From Hysterangium stoloniferum (taxonomy: Eukaryota; Basidiomycota; Agaricomycetes; Hysterangiales; Hysterangiaceae): a DNA stretch of 64,000 nt. Under the pieces are notes generated by a model. It was not told where the DNA came from. It was given only the letters and a program-made list of their open reading frames with translations, and ran no database searches. Where the stretch lies: assembly GCA_015178975.1 (NCBI GenBank), contig WHVD01000062.1, positions 1 to 64,000 on the forward strand. Reading direction: 5' to 3'. Within the stretch, counting starts at the first letter, position 1. Each line of letters opens with the position of its first letter. A program made the position numbers and the translations under genes. Positions 42,873 through 55,560 of this stretch are shown here, one piece after another.

Positions 42873-44921
42873 TATTCATACCATAAGCATTTTAGGCGAG
42901 GCGTATTCGGAGTGATAATATAGCCAGGTTTATAACGTCGTTGTTGAGTGCTTTACAGAACATTTGCGAGGAGGGCAGACGATCTATGTCATAAACTATA
43001 TGAGATATGTTTGTTTAAACTATGAGATGTGTTTGTTTATACTATATGAGATATATTTGTTTATAATTCCGTATTTAAGTTGTGCTGCTTATTCTTCTGC
43101 ATTTCAAATATATCCCTACGTTGTGTTTGAAAACTGTCTTCACCTCTGACAGGCCTATATACATGATATTATTGCCAGAATAGGATAATATAGAAAATGG
43201 TAATTTTGATCTAGTGTTTCAAACACGGGTTAATGCGCATCGTTGTTTGAAGGTATTCGCCGACTCATACTTGATTAACGGAGCGTCGAAATGAGTTGGG
43301 CAAACTCGATTGTTACGTTTCTGATCATCTCCCCAACGCCCAAATAGACACTCTTCTTTTCAGTCCATAGAAAACGGACAGTTCACTTTTCAGATGAAAA
43401 CATGCGAATACCGGCAGAGGCAGGCATTAAGTTGAGCCCATCCAGATCAGTAAGGTCGTTCTCATCGGCCATGACATAGAAAAACATGAGATCCTTAACC
43501 GATTTTAACCAGGTTCAGGGGTTTCATATACGATTGGGGGGGTTTATATCACACAGCCTCCGGAAAAGGATCCTCTGAATTTTCGGATCTGGAATTTGTT
43601 CCGGGGTGAGGCTCGCATAACAGCAGCCGGATCTATTGCCATTGCTCCATCCGCTCGGGAGTCAAGGCCGAAGCCAGCTCCTGAACTCATGGAATTCTGA
43701 TCATCGTAAGAAAAGGTTGCGACTGTTGGTGTCCACAGTGATGCCCTCGTTAGATCGCGTGCCCGAAGTGAGGATCAACAGTTAATTATCGCAGATAGAA
43801 GTATTACATCCTTTCAGAGCTCGGCTTGGAAGATAATCGAGTCTAGGAGGATATACCTTTTCGGCAAAAATAGGATAATATTCACTGCCAATGTAGCGGG
43901 ATCCCTCTCTTTGTAATGACTTTTAAAAAGTTGGTGGAAATGTGGCGTCACTCGCTAAAGCACATATAATAGCCATCTTGTGTAACGTGCTTTCAGGAAG
44001 ACCATGGAGAGCTTATAAGGCAACGAAGGCAGGAGGACTATTAGAGTCTAAACTGAATGATAGTGGTAAGAGAAAGAGAAGCAACCCTGGCCTATACTTT
44101 GTTGGACTGTAATCACATATGAGGTTGTGGAAGCAGTGGAGAGTCAATCCAGATTTGATCGAGAGTTATGGCCTGTTTTTGTCCAAAAGACACAAGACCG
44201 AAGATTCTGTCAAGACGGATACAAAGAACTTGAAGGGTCGGTGAATTCAGTAAAAACTGTTGGGTATTGAGGATTTAGGGTTACGAGGTGAAGGAACTTG
44301 AGACTATCCGGAGATGCTCGACCGGATTTATGAGCGGTTACTACGATGATAGTACTCATCCGCTTGCATAATGCGTCGCACCCATCTACTCTGTCAAGCA
44401 GAAAGTCATTCGGCCTTGAAAAGAACAGCACCAATTATTTCAACAAAAACCAACTGCCAAACCATTGGCAGCTCCTGTTCATGTAGTTATTTTACCTTAT
44501 TTCTTGCTCATCGCCAAATTTGTTTTCTTTCTTGTGATTATTTAGCTTACAGTTGAGATAGAGGTATTGTTGGTCACGATACCTACTTAAAGTATACTAT
44601 GTCAACGATGGGGGCCCACTACCACCCACACACTTTCTTTGTGATAATTTATCCAGGTCAATCAAGCTTATCCCTTTTAGATAGTTTGTCGTGCGTCTTT
44701 TACCGTTTATTATAGCTGTATCTTATTCGCAATGGTAGATATAGCCTCTTCAACTGTTCAAGTTTACTATTCCACGTTGTGTAGTTCCCAAGACCTACTG
44801 ATAGCCGAAGGGATTTGGACTTTGTTAATTGTAACTTCTGTGTCCAACGTGTGTCCGTCTGGTCGATTGGAAGCAGGACAGCTTATGATCACTTGGGAAC
44901 CCAAGTCACGACCCTGCTCAA
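42873..44921. other. Intergenic region between arrestin-like and Stealth genes
   Basis: About 2 kb. A triplicated AT-rich word of the type TATGAGATATGTTTGTTTA lies at 42,998-43,065. Otherwise nothing was recognised. An open frame at 44,732-45,037 overlaps the next gene's start in another phase and has no motif. Confidence 0.5.
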
Positions 44922-47519
44922 ATGTTTATTTCAGACGAGTTTTGGAAGCTCAGGCATTCGGGAAGAAGCCTTCTACGCAAACGCCGTATTTTATTATACC
45001 TACTTCTCTGCGTTCTCTTGTTCCCTTTTCTCTTTAATGGCATTTCTCGTATCTATCAATGGGCTCAATATGACCCACTTTGGTCGCACAAACACCTCAA
45101 TATCTCCTCAGTGGTCTTTCCTCCGCAAGATCCGACATACGTAGTACTTGAACCGCCTATTCCGACTGAGTCTGTGCCTACTATCGATAATGTTCCGAGG
45201 CTATCAGCAGACTGCATTGATGCATACTTTGCACACGGTCAGCCGTGTCTACCTACCTACCCGGATCCCCCACTTGATGTCGTTTGGACCTGGGTAAATG
45301 GTTCAGATCGGTTATTTATGGAATCCTTAGGTCGCATATCGGGAAGCATCAACTTAAAAAGACCCCCTGGACATAGGTTTAACAATAGGTTGTACCGGTA
45401 CGTGACTGCCGCATTCTGTCGCTCGATTCTGACAGGGATATTGTGACCAAGTAACCACGACGAACTTCGACACTCTATCCGTTCCGTCTTGAAGCACTTC
45501 CGACATAGCACATCTCGCCTACACATTATTACTTCTGACTTCCATGTCCCCATTCCCGTTATGGATGGTGAGACAGTTGTGGACGCGAGGCGGCGGTTCG
45601 GGCTGGTGCCATCCTGGTTAGACATAAGACATACCTCCATCTCGTACGACAGAAATGTACAGTTGAAGATCTCATTTCATTCTGAAATATTCAAGGCGAA
45701 CAATAGCCCAAGTTTTAACAGGTAAATAGGCATCTTTGACAAACGAAGCAGTGCTGTACGAGCTCATTGATGCACACACAGTTATGCCATTGAGTCGCAA
45801 TTTATAAATATGCCAGATGTCTCGGATCACTTGTAATATAAAATCAACTCCTGTATGCTGGCTAATAAAACTCATAATTCTTATAGTGTTTATCTGGTAG
45901 GTCCCTAGATCCCTTACACATGATGCTGAGTGACCATGATTTCCCAGAACGACGATATGTTCATGATGGCTGATTTATCTGCATCCGATTTCTACACATC
46001 CAGTAGGCTTGCTTCCTGACGTGATGCCACTTGCCTCATTAGATTTTTCTTTAGCATATGGTGTAGTATTGAGGATGCAGGCTGATCTTGTGGTAGAAGA
46101 GAGACAGAATCCTCCGTCTAGTAATCCCTGGGCCATGGCTGATGAATGGGGACCCCTTCAATATACGAATTGGTGTCTCGGTATGCCGATTGCGTCACTT
46201 CAAATCGTCTTGTAAAATGACTTAAATAAGATGTCTGTCGTAAGGTCGCCGATTTGGTTCGCGGCCACGTCCTTACATCGCCCACACCGCCAAGACGATA
46301 TCGGTCCCACTTATGAAAGAGTTTTCTGTCATATGGGCCACGGAACTCGCCATCACGGCGTCGCACCCCTTTAGGGGCATGCTTGAAGGGAATACCGACA
46401 TATACTCCCTCTTTCTCTTCTCGCATAGTATCGTAGAGCGATGGCGAGAGGCCTTATTGTGGTCTTGGGTCGTCGCAAAAATTGGAGGTATGTCTGATGA
46501 GTGGAGCACTAAGGAAAGAGCACAGGCCTGGAGAGAGGTGGGAGGAATTGTCGGACAAGCGAAAGTCGAGATTTTTTCAGAACATCGGGACACTCTTAAG
46601 GAGGAGAGTGTGCATGAATACTTACAAGCGGCGGGACATAATGTAAGTGGTAAGACAGAGTATGTGTTTGGTAAGTGCATATCATAATTATTTTAGGAGT
46701 ATGTTGTTAACATATTTGCCAGCGAGTGGCGACGGCTATCCGTATGCGTTTCGGGATGAGACGCGCAATAAACCAATGTGGCCTTCGTTCGGTCATAAAA
46801 AAATCTGTAGCATCGAATACCGAACATGTTTCGACAAGCCAGATATCAATACAGCCAGTGAATTATTCAAACATATTGCTTTCAGTGAGGTGAAGTGCGG
46901 AGATTGTAGTAAGTATAACGACGTCTGTCCCATGTATTGATGTCCCATTAAACTACACAGTTATACATGCCCTTCGTTCGGCCAGTGGGATTAGCGGTCT
47001 TGCTGCCTTTTTGCCCGATCCTACACGTGTTTTCGGGACGGTACACTCAAGCTCTGGCACCTTCAGAGACCCTCCGCACTTGCCTCTCGTCTCTGACTGG
47101 AGGCAAGGCGAGTTCTCCTTGCGTCATGTATTGACACAAAGGGATGTGAATATTCGAATGTGGACCCTCCGGATGTTGGAGCGATACAGATTTGTGATTG
47201 GTGAGTTCACGACCGAATTGATATATCCGTATGCATTGGTTTAGTTTTTTCTTATCCTATTTTTCAAGGCGAGACACATACCCGCTTTGAAATCATGTCT
47301 TCGTACCAGGCTACTCTCAATCAACTAGCCAAAATTCAGAACGACTCAGATGTTGTGAGTGTACTTATTTCAATCACATGTACACTTTAGTTACTTGTAA
47401 TGGTGAAGGCACTTTTATGTGTGAACGATAATATCGTTCAAGGCTTGAATACAGTTGATCTAGCTTTGCGATCATGGCAAGCGAAACGATGGAGCGAAAA
47501 GGCGGCCTGGGAGCGGTGA
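44922..47519 (+). CDS. Stealth-domain phosphosugar transferase (Xpt1-like), 678 aa
   Basis: Exons by eye: 44,922-45,397, 45,452-45,721, 45,782-45,832, 45,887-45,896, 45,948-46,002, 46,055-46,180, 46,245-46,670, 46,723-46,908, 46,961-47,200, 47,269-47,354 and 47,409-47,519, one frame of 678 residues. A short basic tail and a single hydrophobic anchor (about residues 22-42) make it a type II membrane protein, probably Golgi. All four Stealth regions are present: CR1 VVWTWVNGSD (119), CR2 from HDELRHSIRSVLKHF (161) to SDHFVYLNDDMFMMADLS (about 270), CR3 GRRFGSRPRPYIAHTAKT (330) with TASHPFRG and ERWREALLWSW, and CR4 ALLCVNDNI (643). The family transfers sugar-1-phosphate, as in GlcNAc-1-phosphotransferase and the Cryptococcus xylosylphosphotransferase Xpt1. 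Substrate here is inferred only. Confidence 0.88.
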
Positions 47520-50020
47520 AGAGGAGTGAGACGTCATTCCTCCCTATCTATCACACACCTATAAATTGCAGGACTCCCTTCACATCGACTTGCATGATAG
47601 TCAAGGCGCATTAGCAATAACCAGATCTCTCATCATACAACTTGCTTGAATGTTGTCTCGTGTCGTAATAAAAGAACGACTGTCATGTTCTGTTGCTGTC
47701 CACGGTTCTAAGCAGGCTTATGATGTATAATCAATACCTGTGTGGGAGGCATGTCTGATCTTGCCTACCCTCAAACAATTGTATCTATATCTCAGTAAAG
47801 TGATTTTTCATCTGGAAAACTTCTGGAGGAGACCCCTCCATTCTGGACGTCGTAGAGGGCCTGGAGCTCGGGAGGTCTGACGCTCGTATACCCCGAATAA
47901 ATTATCAAACAATAGAAGTTTACCGAGAGAATTACTCAATCATCTTGGATTTGGAAATTAATCTCGTAACCGTCATGGCAGCGCTGTTTACTGCCGTTTC
48001 CGTCCATACACTCCGAGTCATCGGAATGTATGTAAGCGAACTTTTTTTAAACTCCGGGACAAACCATTCAGTGATAGGGGGAGGCGCTATTGACGGGACA
48101 GAAGCGCTGGTCGGCGTAAACAAACAGCGGAAGCGCCGTTAGAGTTTGGAAGTTGTGCTTTACCTGTAGTATCTGGCATGCTTATTTTAAAGTGAGCATT
48201 TGAGGATCCAAAGTTCAGAGCGTTTGGGAGTACGTCACATATATCTGGTATGTGCATTGCTCTACTCAATCTTGTTCTAGATATGTTTACTCATGCTCCA
48301 GGCTTTATCCACAATCCAGTAGTGTATGTACTACCCACCTCAACTTTAATTTAGGGCTCGTTTACAGCGCACAATGGAGAGTTGGCCAAGTAGATGCGGA
48401 AACCGGGATCTGAATGATCGCAGCAGTATATTGGATGGCGGTGGGAACGTCGAGAGCTGCTTTATGGAGTCACCGCGTGTACTCATGATTGCAGATATTA
48501 CTGTGTTCTTAGTCATTTATTTGAATAAAAAAGTTGCAGTAATCATTTTTTCATATTATATGATGTTTACTCTAAGTTGTGAATACCTCGTTGAATATAA
48601 GTAATATATAGATTCCGCGTGGGAGCTGGATCCACCATGGGCCTGTTTTGCATGTCTTCATAAATTCTATGCGAGGCAGTGTACACTACAAGGAGGTGCC
48701 ATGAAATCTACATATTTCTTATTAACCTGCGAGGGGTGTCGTGTTATGATTTAAAAATTACCCGTGTGAACCCCAAGACCCATGGCGGCAGTACTATACT
48801 GCATGAATATTCACGGTGACAAACTAATAATATTGTAAGGAACTTTCTCACATTTGAAATTAAAGGCAGTACAGGGAGCATCGATCCTTCTGGAAGACAT
48901 GCCTCCTAGTACTTGGGTCAGGGCACAGCAGAAAAGCCATGTTTTTATGAATGAAACAAAATAGATTCGGCCCCAAAATGGTGTCAGGCCTTGATTCTAA
49001 ATCGCACCTTAGCCTGAAGATTCGTTAACGTAAACCTCGACTAGTGAGGCAGTAGGGATAAATTCATATAATGGGTCAGGATGGCAATAAGATCTGTGCT
49101 GTGGCGGAATGGAGATGAACCGAAACGCTCAGATGTTAACTTCTGGAAAGTGGCTGGTCATGATACGGTTCAGGAACCGGTTCTGGGGCGTCTTTGAGTG
49201 AGTCATGCTAGGCTATGTCTGTTGGCCAGACGCTTCACCTCTGCCATCAGATATGTCAAAATAATGGGCTCGAGGGGCTCAAGCTTGGGAGTCATAATTA
49301 GGATAGGATTGCGGCGGCCGTGAAACGCGGGCGTGACACGGTTGTGGTTGGTAATACAGTAATCTTTGGCATGGATGCACATTGACAGTTGAATAGAGAT
49401 ACGTAAGTGAAGACACATTTCAACAATAACTTGTCAGGCATGATATCATAGAGATCGATAGCAAGTGGGTTGCGAAGGGGATGCCTAGTAAGAGACAGTA
49501 AAGCGATTATTATGTGGCCCTACTGTGGCGTGTGAGAACTGAAAGGGACCCTCGTGTGGTCGCTGCCACTTCAGTTATATATAACCGGTGAGAAACAAAT
49601 AAGCCTTGCCGAGGCCTATTATAATTTAGGATTTAAGAAAATATCGACTGTCAGGCCCCCCTCATGCGGAAATTTTGACCAGTGGGGAGCGTTCCGGAGC
49701 CAGCGGCAAGCCAACAGAGCACTTTAATATGACTCGATAGTGTATGTCCTACTCCTCAATCAGATGTTCACATACCAAATGGACTTCTAATTTCAATATT
49801 GATATCTTTTGAGAGTATTTCACATTGTGGTTGTGTACGTCCGGCCGTGAAATAACCCCTACAGATCATGATTTCCAGTTCGGATCGGAGATAGAGTACA
49901 CACTTGTCAGATGCCGTAACCTGGGCCGTAACACTTTTTGACACGACTTAAAAAGTCCAAACCTTTATCCAATGAAACTCGTCTCTTCTCCTTGTCATTA
50001 CCGCTTCACCTTTTATCATA
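47520..50020. other. Intergenic region between Stealth and ABC transporter genes
   Basis: About 2.5 kb without a supportable gene. Short open frames at 47,932-48,142 (both strands) and 49,203-49,418 lack motifs. The last 80 nt before the ABC gene's ATG are CT-rich, as in a fungal promoter. Confidence 0.5.
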
Positions 50021-53000
50021 ATGTCCACTGCGAAAAGGTCCCCCTTCTTGTCGTGGAGGAAGTCAGCCAATGTCGATGAGGGTACTGCTAGTACCGACGA
50101 CGAGAAGCATGATACCAATGATGATGTCACGATCACTGTCCCAGAGCAAAAGGTAGAGAAGGAAGATGCAGTTTCCCTCCTTCAGCTCTTTCGGTATCGA
50201 ACCCGTCCTTCTTTAACGTCTTACGTTGTACTCAATGAATATCCCAGCTTCTCAACGAAATTAGAAATATGCGTCAATTTTATCGGTCTCATCTTCGCTG
50301 CTGGTGCAGGTGCAAGTCAAGTGCGTCATTTTTGTTTTTGAACCTTTAGAATTAGCATTAATCCCACTTCCACAGCCATTAATGTCCCTCCTATTTGGAG
50401 ACCTCACCAACTCCTTCGTCCAATTCGGGACCATACTCAGCCAAGGCCTCACACCATCTGACCCAGAGTTCATCGCTGCTGCGAACAACTTTCGTACAGT
50501 AGCCGCTGCTGATGCTGCAAAATTAACCTATATCGGACTTGCCATGTTTATCGCGACGTACATGTATATGATGATTTGGGTCCACACTGGTGTGTAATTG
50601 AGCTCTACAACGAAACCGTTTATTCAATTTTCATTTATGACTGTGACCTATATATTAGGCGAGGCAATGGCTAAACGTGTACGAGAGAAATATTTGAAGG
50701 CAATTTTAAGGCAGGATATCGCATTCTTCGATAATGTTGGTGCTGGAGAAGTAGCCACACGTATTCAGACTGATACTCGTAAGAAATATTGCTCTTATTT
50801 CTTCGTTATTTTCTAAGATAAACACACCATAGACTTGGTGCAACAAGGCACTTCTGAAAAAGTTGCACGTATGTTCTTTACCGTTCCTCGCATTTTAAAT
50901 TACCTCTTACAACCAAATTTTGCCTTTTTAGTCGTTGTTTCTTTCTTCTCATCATTCGTTACTGGTTTCATCTGTACGTTGATCTTGCTCAATCGATTGG
51001 GGCGACACTGACGCGTCTATATCTCCAGTGGCATACATCAAATCATGGCGTCTCGCTCTCGCGGTCTCTTCCATTGTTCCGTGCATAGCTATTACAGGAG
51101 GTATCATGAACAAGACAATCAGCGCCTACGTGCGGTAAGGATTCACATCCACACAATTTGTTATCTGAACCTTACACGGGGCATTTTTTTTTTCACAGTC
51201 TCTCTCGCACCGCTGTCGCGGAAGGCGGAACACTCGCTGAAGAAGTCATTTCAACGGTGCGCACAGCACAGGCATTTGGAACCCAGGAGAAACTCGCGAA
51301 TCTATATGATGTATATGCTAAGAAAGCGTTCACGGTAGACCAGAAGATTGCCATTGGACATGGTGTCGGTCTCGGCACGTTCTTCTTTATCATTTACACA
51401 GCATACGCTCTCGCCTTCTCGTTCGGCGCAACACTTATTCTCAGGAATGAAACAACAACGGGAGCTGTCATCACTGTGTTCTTGTCCATTTTGATCGGTT
51501 CTTTTGCATTGGCTTTGGTGGCTCCCGAGATGCAAGGTGCGTATTCTCCGTCTGCCAAACCATGAAACAATTAATTTCTTGTTTAATCAGCTGTAAGCCA
51601 CGCCTGCGGTGCTGCCGCCAAGTTGTGGGCGACAATCGACCGTGTCCCGACTATCGACAGTGCATCCTCCGAGGGCCTCAAGCTCGACCATGTCGATGGC
51701 CTTATCGAACTCGATCACGTCAAGTTTAACTACCCCAGCCGACCAAACGTACCCATTGTCAAAGACCTATCAATCAAATTTGAGGCGGGTAAGAAGGCTG
51801 CGTTAGTTGGCGCCAGTGGATCTGGAAAGAGGTATATTGGTACTTTCTTTGTCTTTGGATGCAACGATGTTTACACTTATAACAGTACGATTGTTTCTCT
51901 CGTCGAGCGTTTCTATGACCCCCTCTCCGGTGCAGTCAAACTTGACGGCATTGACCTCAAAGCTCTCAATGTCAAATGGCTCCGCAGCCAGATCGGCCTT
52001 GTATCGCAGGAACCCACACTTTTCGCTACCACTATCGCAGAAAACGTTGCTCACGGCCTTATCGGCACAGAGTGGGAACATGCTGGCATCGAGGAACGGA
52101 CGAAGTTGATCAAAGAGGCGTGTATTAAGGCTAATGCAGATGGGTTTGTCACAAAGTTGCCCAACGGATATAATACTATGGTCGGCGAGCGTGGATTCTT
52201 GTTGAGTGGTGGACAAAAACGTATGTATAAAGTTTCTTTTTTCACTTATTACCCCTATCTTAGTTTGTTTCGTGTCTCGATAGAACGTATCGCCATCGCC
52301 CGCGCTATCGTCTCTGACCCCCGTATCCTCCTCCTCGACGAAGCCACCAGCGCCCTTGACACTCAATCTGAAGGTGTCGTCCAAGACGCACTCGACAAGG
52401 CTGCCGCAGGCCGTACAACCATCACTATTGCACACCGACTCTCCACCATTAAGGATGCAGACATGATCTATGTGATGGGCGAGGGACTGGTACTTGAAAA
52501 AGGCACCCACGATAAGTTGCTTTCAAACCCCGAGGGACCGTATGCGAAGCTCGTACAGGCACAGAAGTTGCGTGAGACTAAGGAGAAGAAGGGACAGGAC
52601 GAAGATACAAGTGGCAGCGATGGCGATGAGAAGGATATACAACGTGAGGTGGAAGAAGAAGTTCCTCTTGGGAGGAAGGAAACCGGCAGCCGCTCATTGG
52701 CTAGTGAAATCTTGGATCAGAAGAAGAAACAGGGCGGCAACACAGGAGAGGAACAAGAGAGGCAATTGTCTTTGTACAGCTTGTTCATAAGGATCGGGCG
52801 TATCAATAGGGAGACTTGGTGGAAGTATGGGCTTGGAGCTTGTTTTGCTACCATGACTGGAATGATATATCCCGCATTCGGAATTGCGTATGGTTAGTTA
52901 TGTCTGTTCGTGGAATTCCAACAGGTCGCTGATGTGTTTGGTTGTAGGTGGTGCCATTGCGACCTTCCAGAAAACTGGCCATGAGCTCCGCGTCGGCATG

Positions 53001-55140
53001 GATCGTAATGCATTGTGGTTCTTCATCATCGCCATCTTAAGTGCTATCACTGTCTCGTGCCAGAACTACCTCTTCGCTAGTGCTGCATCGCATTTGACAT
53101 TCAAATTGCGCTCTCTCAGTTTCAGGGCCATTCTCCGTCAAGACAGTAAGTGTTCCATTTTTTTTTTCTTCAATTGAAGCCAACGTATTACGATAGTCGC
53201 CTTCTTCGACGAGGAGACGAATAGTACCGGTAGCTTGACTTCTAGCTTGAGTGACAATCCTGAAAAAGTTAACGGTCTTGCTGGTATTACTCTTGGGGCG
53301 TGAGTAACTGTTTATTCGAGCCCTCAACTTGCGTTGACTTTGTCATTATAGTATTGTACAGTCACTGGCTTGCTTGATCGGAGGATCCATCATTGGTCTC
53401 GCATATAACTGGAAAATTGCGTTGGTCGGAATCGGTGCGTTGTGCTTTTTTGCTGTTAATAAATGTGATTGACACAGTATCGCAGCCTGTATCCCTTTGG
53501 TCATCTCTACTGGTTACATTCGTCTCGTAAGTTTTCCTTTCATTCCTTCGTCTATGTTAACTCATATTTCTGCTCATAGCGCGTCGTCGTCCTCAAAGAC
53601 CAAGTCAATAAGAAGTCCCACGCAGCCTCCGCACAACTCGCCTGCGAGGCTGCGGGTGCCATCCGTACTGTGGCCTCCCTCACCCGTGAAGATGACTGCC
53701 TTAACCTCTACTCTGAATCCCTCGTCATCCCCCTCCGCGAGTCAAATAGGACAGCCGTCTGGTCAAACATGCTATATGCCATGTCGCAGGCTATTTCGTT
53801 CTTTGTCATCTCCCTGGTATTCTGGTTCGGTTCAAGATTGGTCGCCAATTTGGAAGTTGACACGAAGAAGTTTTTTATTTGTTTAATGGTGAGTTGTATG
53901 ATTCTCGGTGTTTAAGTGCTATTCTCAAAGTCTTGTTCGCCTTTTTTTCTCCCAGAGTACCATCTTCGGATCAATTCAAGCCGGAAACGTATTCTCGTTC
54001 GTCCCAGACATGTCTTCTGCCCAGGGTGCCGCCAATGACATCATCAACCTTCTCGATTCCGTCCCCGAGATTGATGCCGAGTCGCCAGACGGGAAGATCC
54101 CTCAGAACGTCCAGGGGCACATCCGCGTTGAAGACGTACATTTCCGATACCCTACCCGCCCTGGCGTTAGGGTTTTGCGCCATTTGAACATCGAAGTCAA
54201 ACCTGGTACATACATTGCTCTTGTAGGTGCTTCAGGCTGTGGAAAGAGTACTGTGTATGTGAACTTGCTTTTGCTTCGTGATTCTGAATGGTGTTGACAT
54301 GTGTGTGTCTAGAATTCAACTCATCGAGCGATTCTATGATCCTTTGGCTGGACGAGTCTATGTAAGTTAACACAGTATGCTAAGGTTTTCACCTGGTTAC
54401 TAACTGTCCGTATTTTAGCTCGATGACCAACTGATTAGCGATCTTAATGTCCAAGAATACCGCAAACACATTTCACTTGTGTCTCAGGAACCAGTTCGTA
54501 CCGCCGTGTATTTTCTTGCATTTTGTTGTGGTTTACGCTTGTCTTCAGACCTTATATGCTGGCTCTATCCGCTTTAATATTTTACTTGGTGCCATCAAGC
54601 CCGCCTCGGAAGTCACCCAAGACGAAATCGATGCTGCCTGTCGCGACGCCAATATCTTAGACTTCATCCAATCACTGCCTGAGTAGGCTTATTCTCAATT
54701 CTCCTTTCTTGGCACTTTATTTACCGTCCTTGTAGTGGTTTCGACACTGAAGTCGGAGGCAAAGGCTCGCAACTTTCAGGTGGCCAGAAACAACGCATTG
54801 CTATTGCCCGTGCCTTGCTTCGTAACCCGAAAGTCTTATTACTCGATGAAGCCACCTCTGCCTTAGACTCCAACTCAGAGAAAGTTGTACAGGCGGCTTT
54901 AGACCAAGCTGCGAAGGGCCGTACAACAATCGCCATTGCACACCGTTTGTCGACGATCCAAAATGCTGATCGCATGTAAGTTGCATTCTTCAAGCGTGTT
55001 TGCGGGATGTTACTGATTGATTGTACAGATACTTCATCAAGGAAGGTCAGGTCAGCGAGTCGGGCACTCACGATCAGCTCATTGCGCAACGTGGCGGATA
55101 TTACGAATATGTTCAATTGCAAGCTTTAAGCAAGAAGTAG
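50021..55140 (+). CDS. ABC-B full transporter (MDR/Ste6-like), 1327 aa
   Basis: The gene has 21 exons by eye: 50,021-50,320, 50,376-50,589, 50,659-50,778, 50,833-50,868, 50,932-50,973, 51,029-51,134, 51,199-51,536, 51,591-51,831, 51,886-52,220, 52,284-52,892, 52,948-53,145, 53,197-53,299, 53,352-53,434, 53,486-53,526, 53,580-53,888, 53,956-54,254, 54,313-54,361, 54,419-54,493, 54,549-54,682, 54,736-54,975 and 55,029-55,140. They sum to 3984 nt in one frame. The order is (membrane domain-ATPase) twice. ATPase 1 has Walker A GASGSGKST (about 458-466), signature [14 protein letters not shown] (about 572) and Walker [13 protein letters not shown]. ATPase 2 has GASGCGKST (about 1116), [14 protein letters not shown] (about 1224) and [12 protein letters not shown]. 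Both look catalytically complete. The family exports drugs, lipids or, for Ste6, the mating a-factor; the substrate cannot be told here. Confidence 0.93.
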
Positions 55141-55560
55141 ATACACTAATACTATTTTACGTTGATTTTACGACAGCTTCCCCTGTCTCCTACATTACTT
55201 TGCATGATGCCATGATCACCACACGATAGACAACGTTTTTATTAGTTTAATATATACAAGATCCCGTACGAACCACGATCATAATATTAGATAACATTAG
55301 TACAAACCATTTGTTGACTGTAATTCACAGAGGTGGAAAGAATTTCAGGTTTGAACACGGCCTCAGCAAGTTGAGATTATCTGGAATAAGCCGCAGCCAC
55401 TCGCAAATGTTTCGGATACATAGTGCGGAGTTTGAGAATCAATAAAAAAATGCTACTTTAGATCACAAAAGTGATTGTGACATAACTGAGGGAAATAACC
55501 CCATTATTTTTTTGATACAAGGCTGTGACCCGTGGGGGGGCAAGCCCCCATGCTACCACC
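55141..55560. other. 3' flank of the ABC gene and GC hairpin
   Basis: AT-rich sequence that probably holds the transporter's polyadenylation region. Near 55,532-55,552 there is a short G/C hairpin (GGGGGGCAAGCCCCC), which may be near the 3' end of the minus-strand Helitron remnant. Confidence 0.4.
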
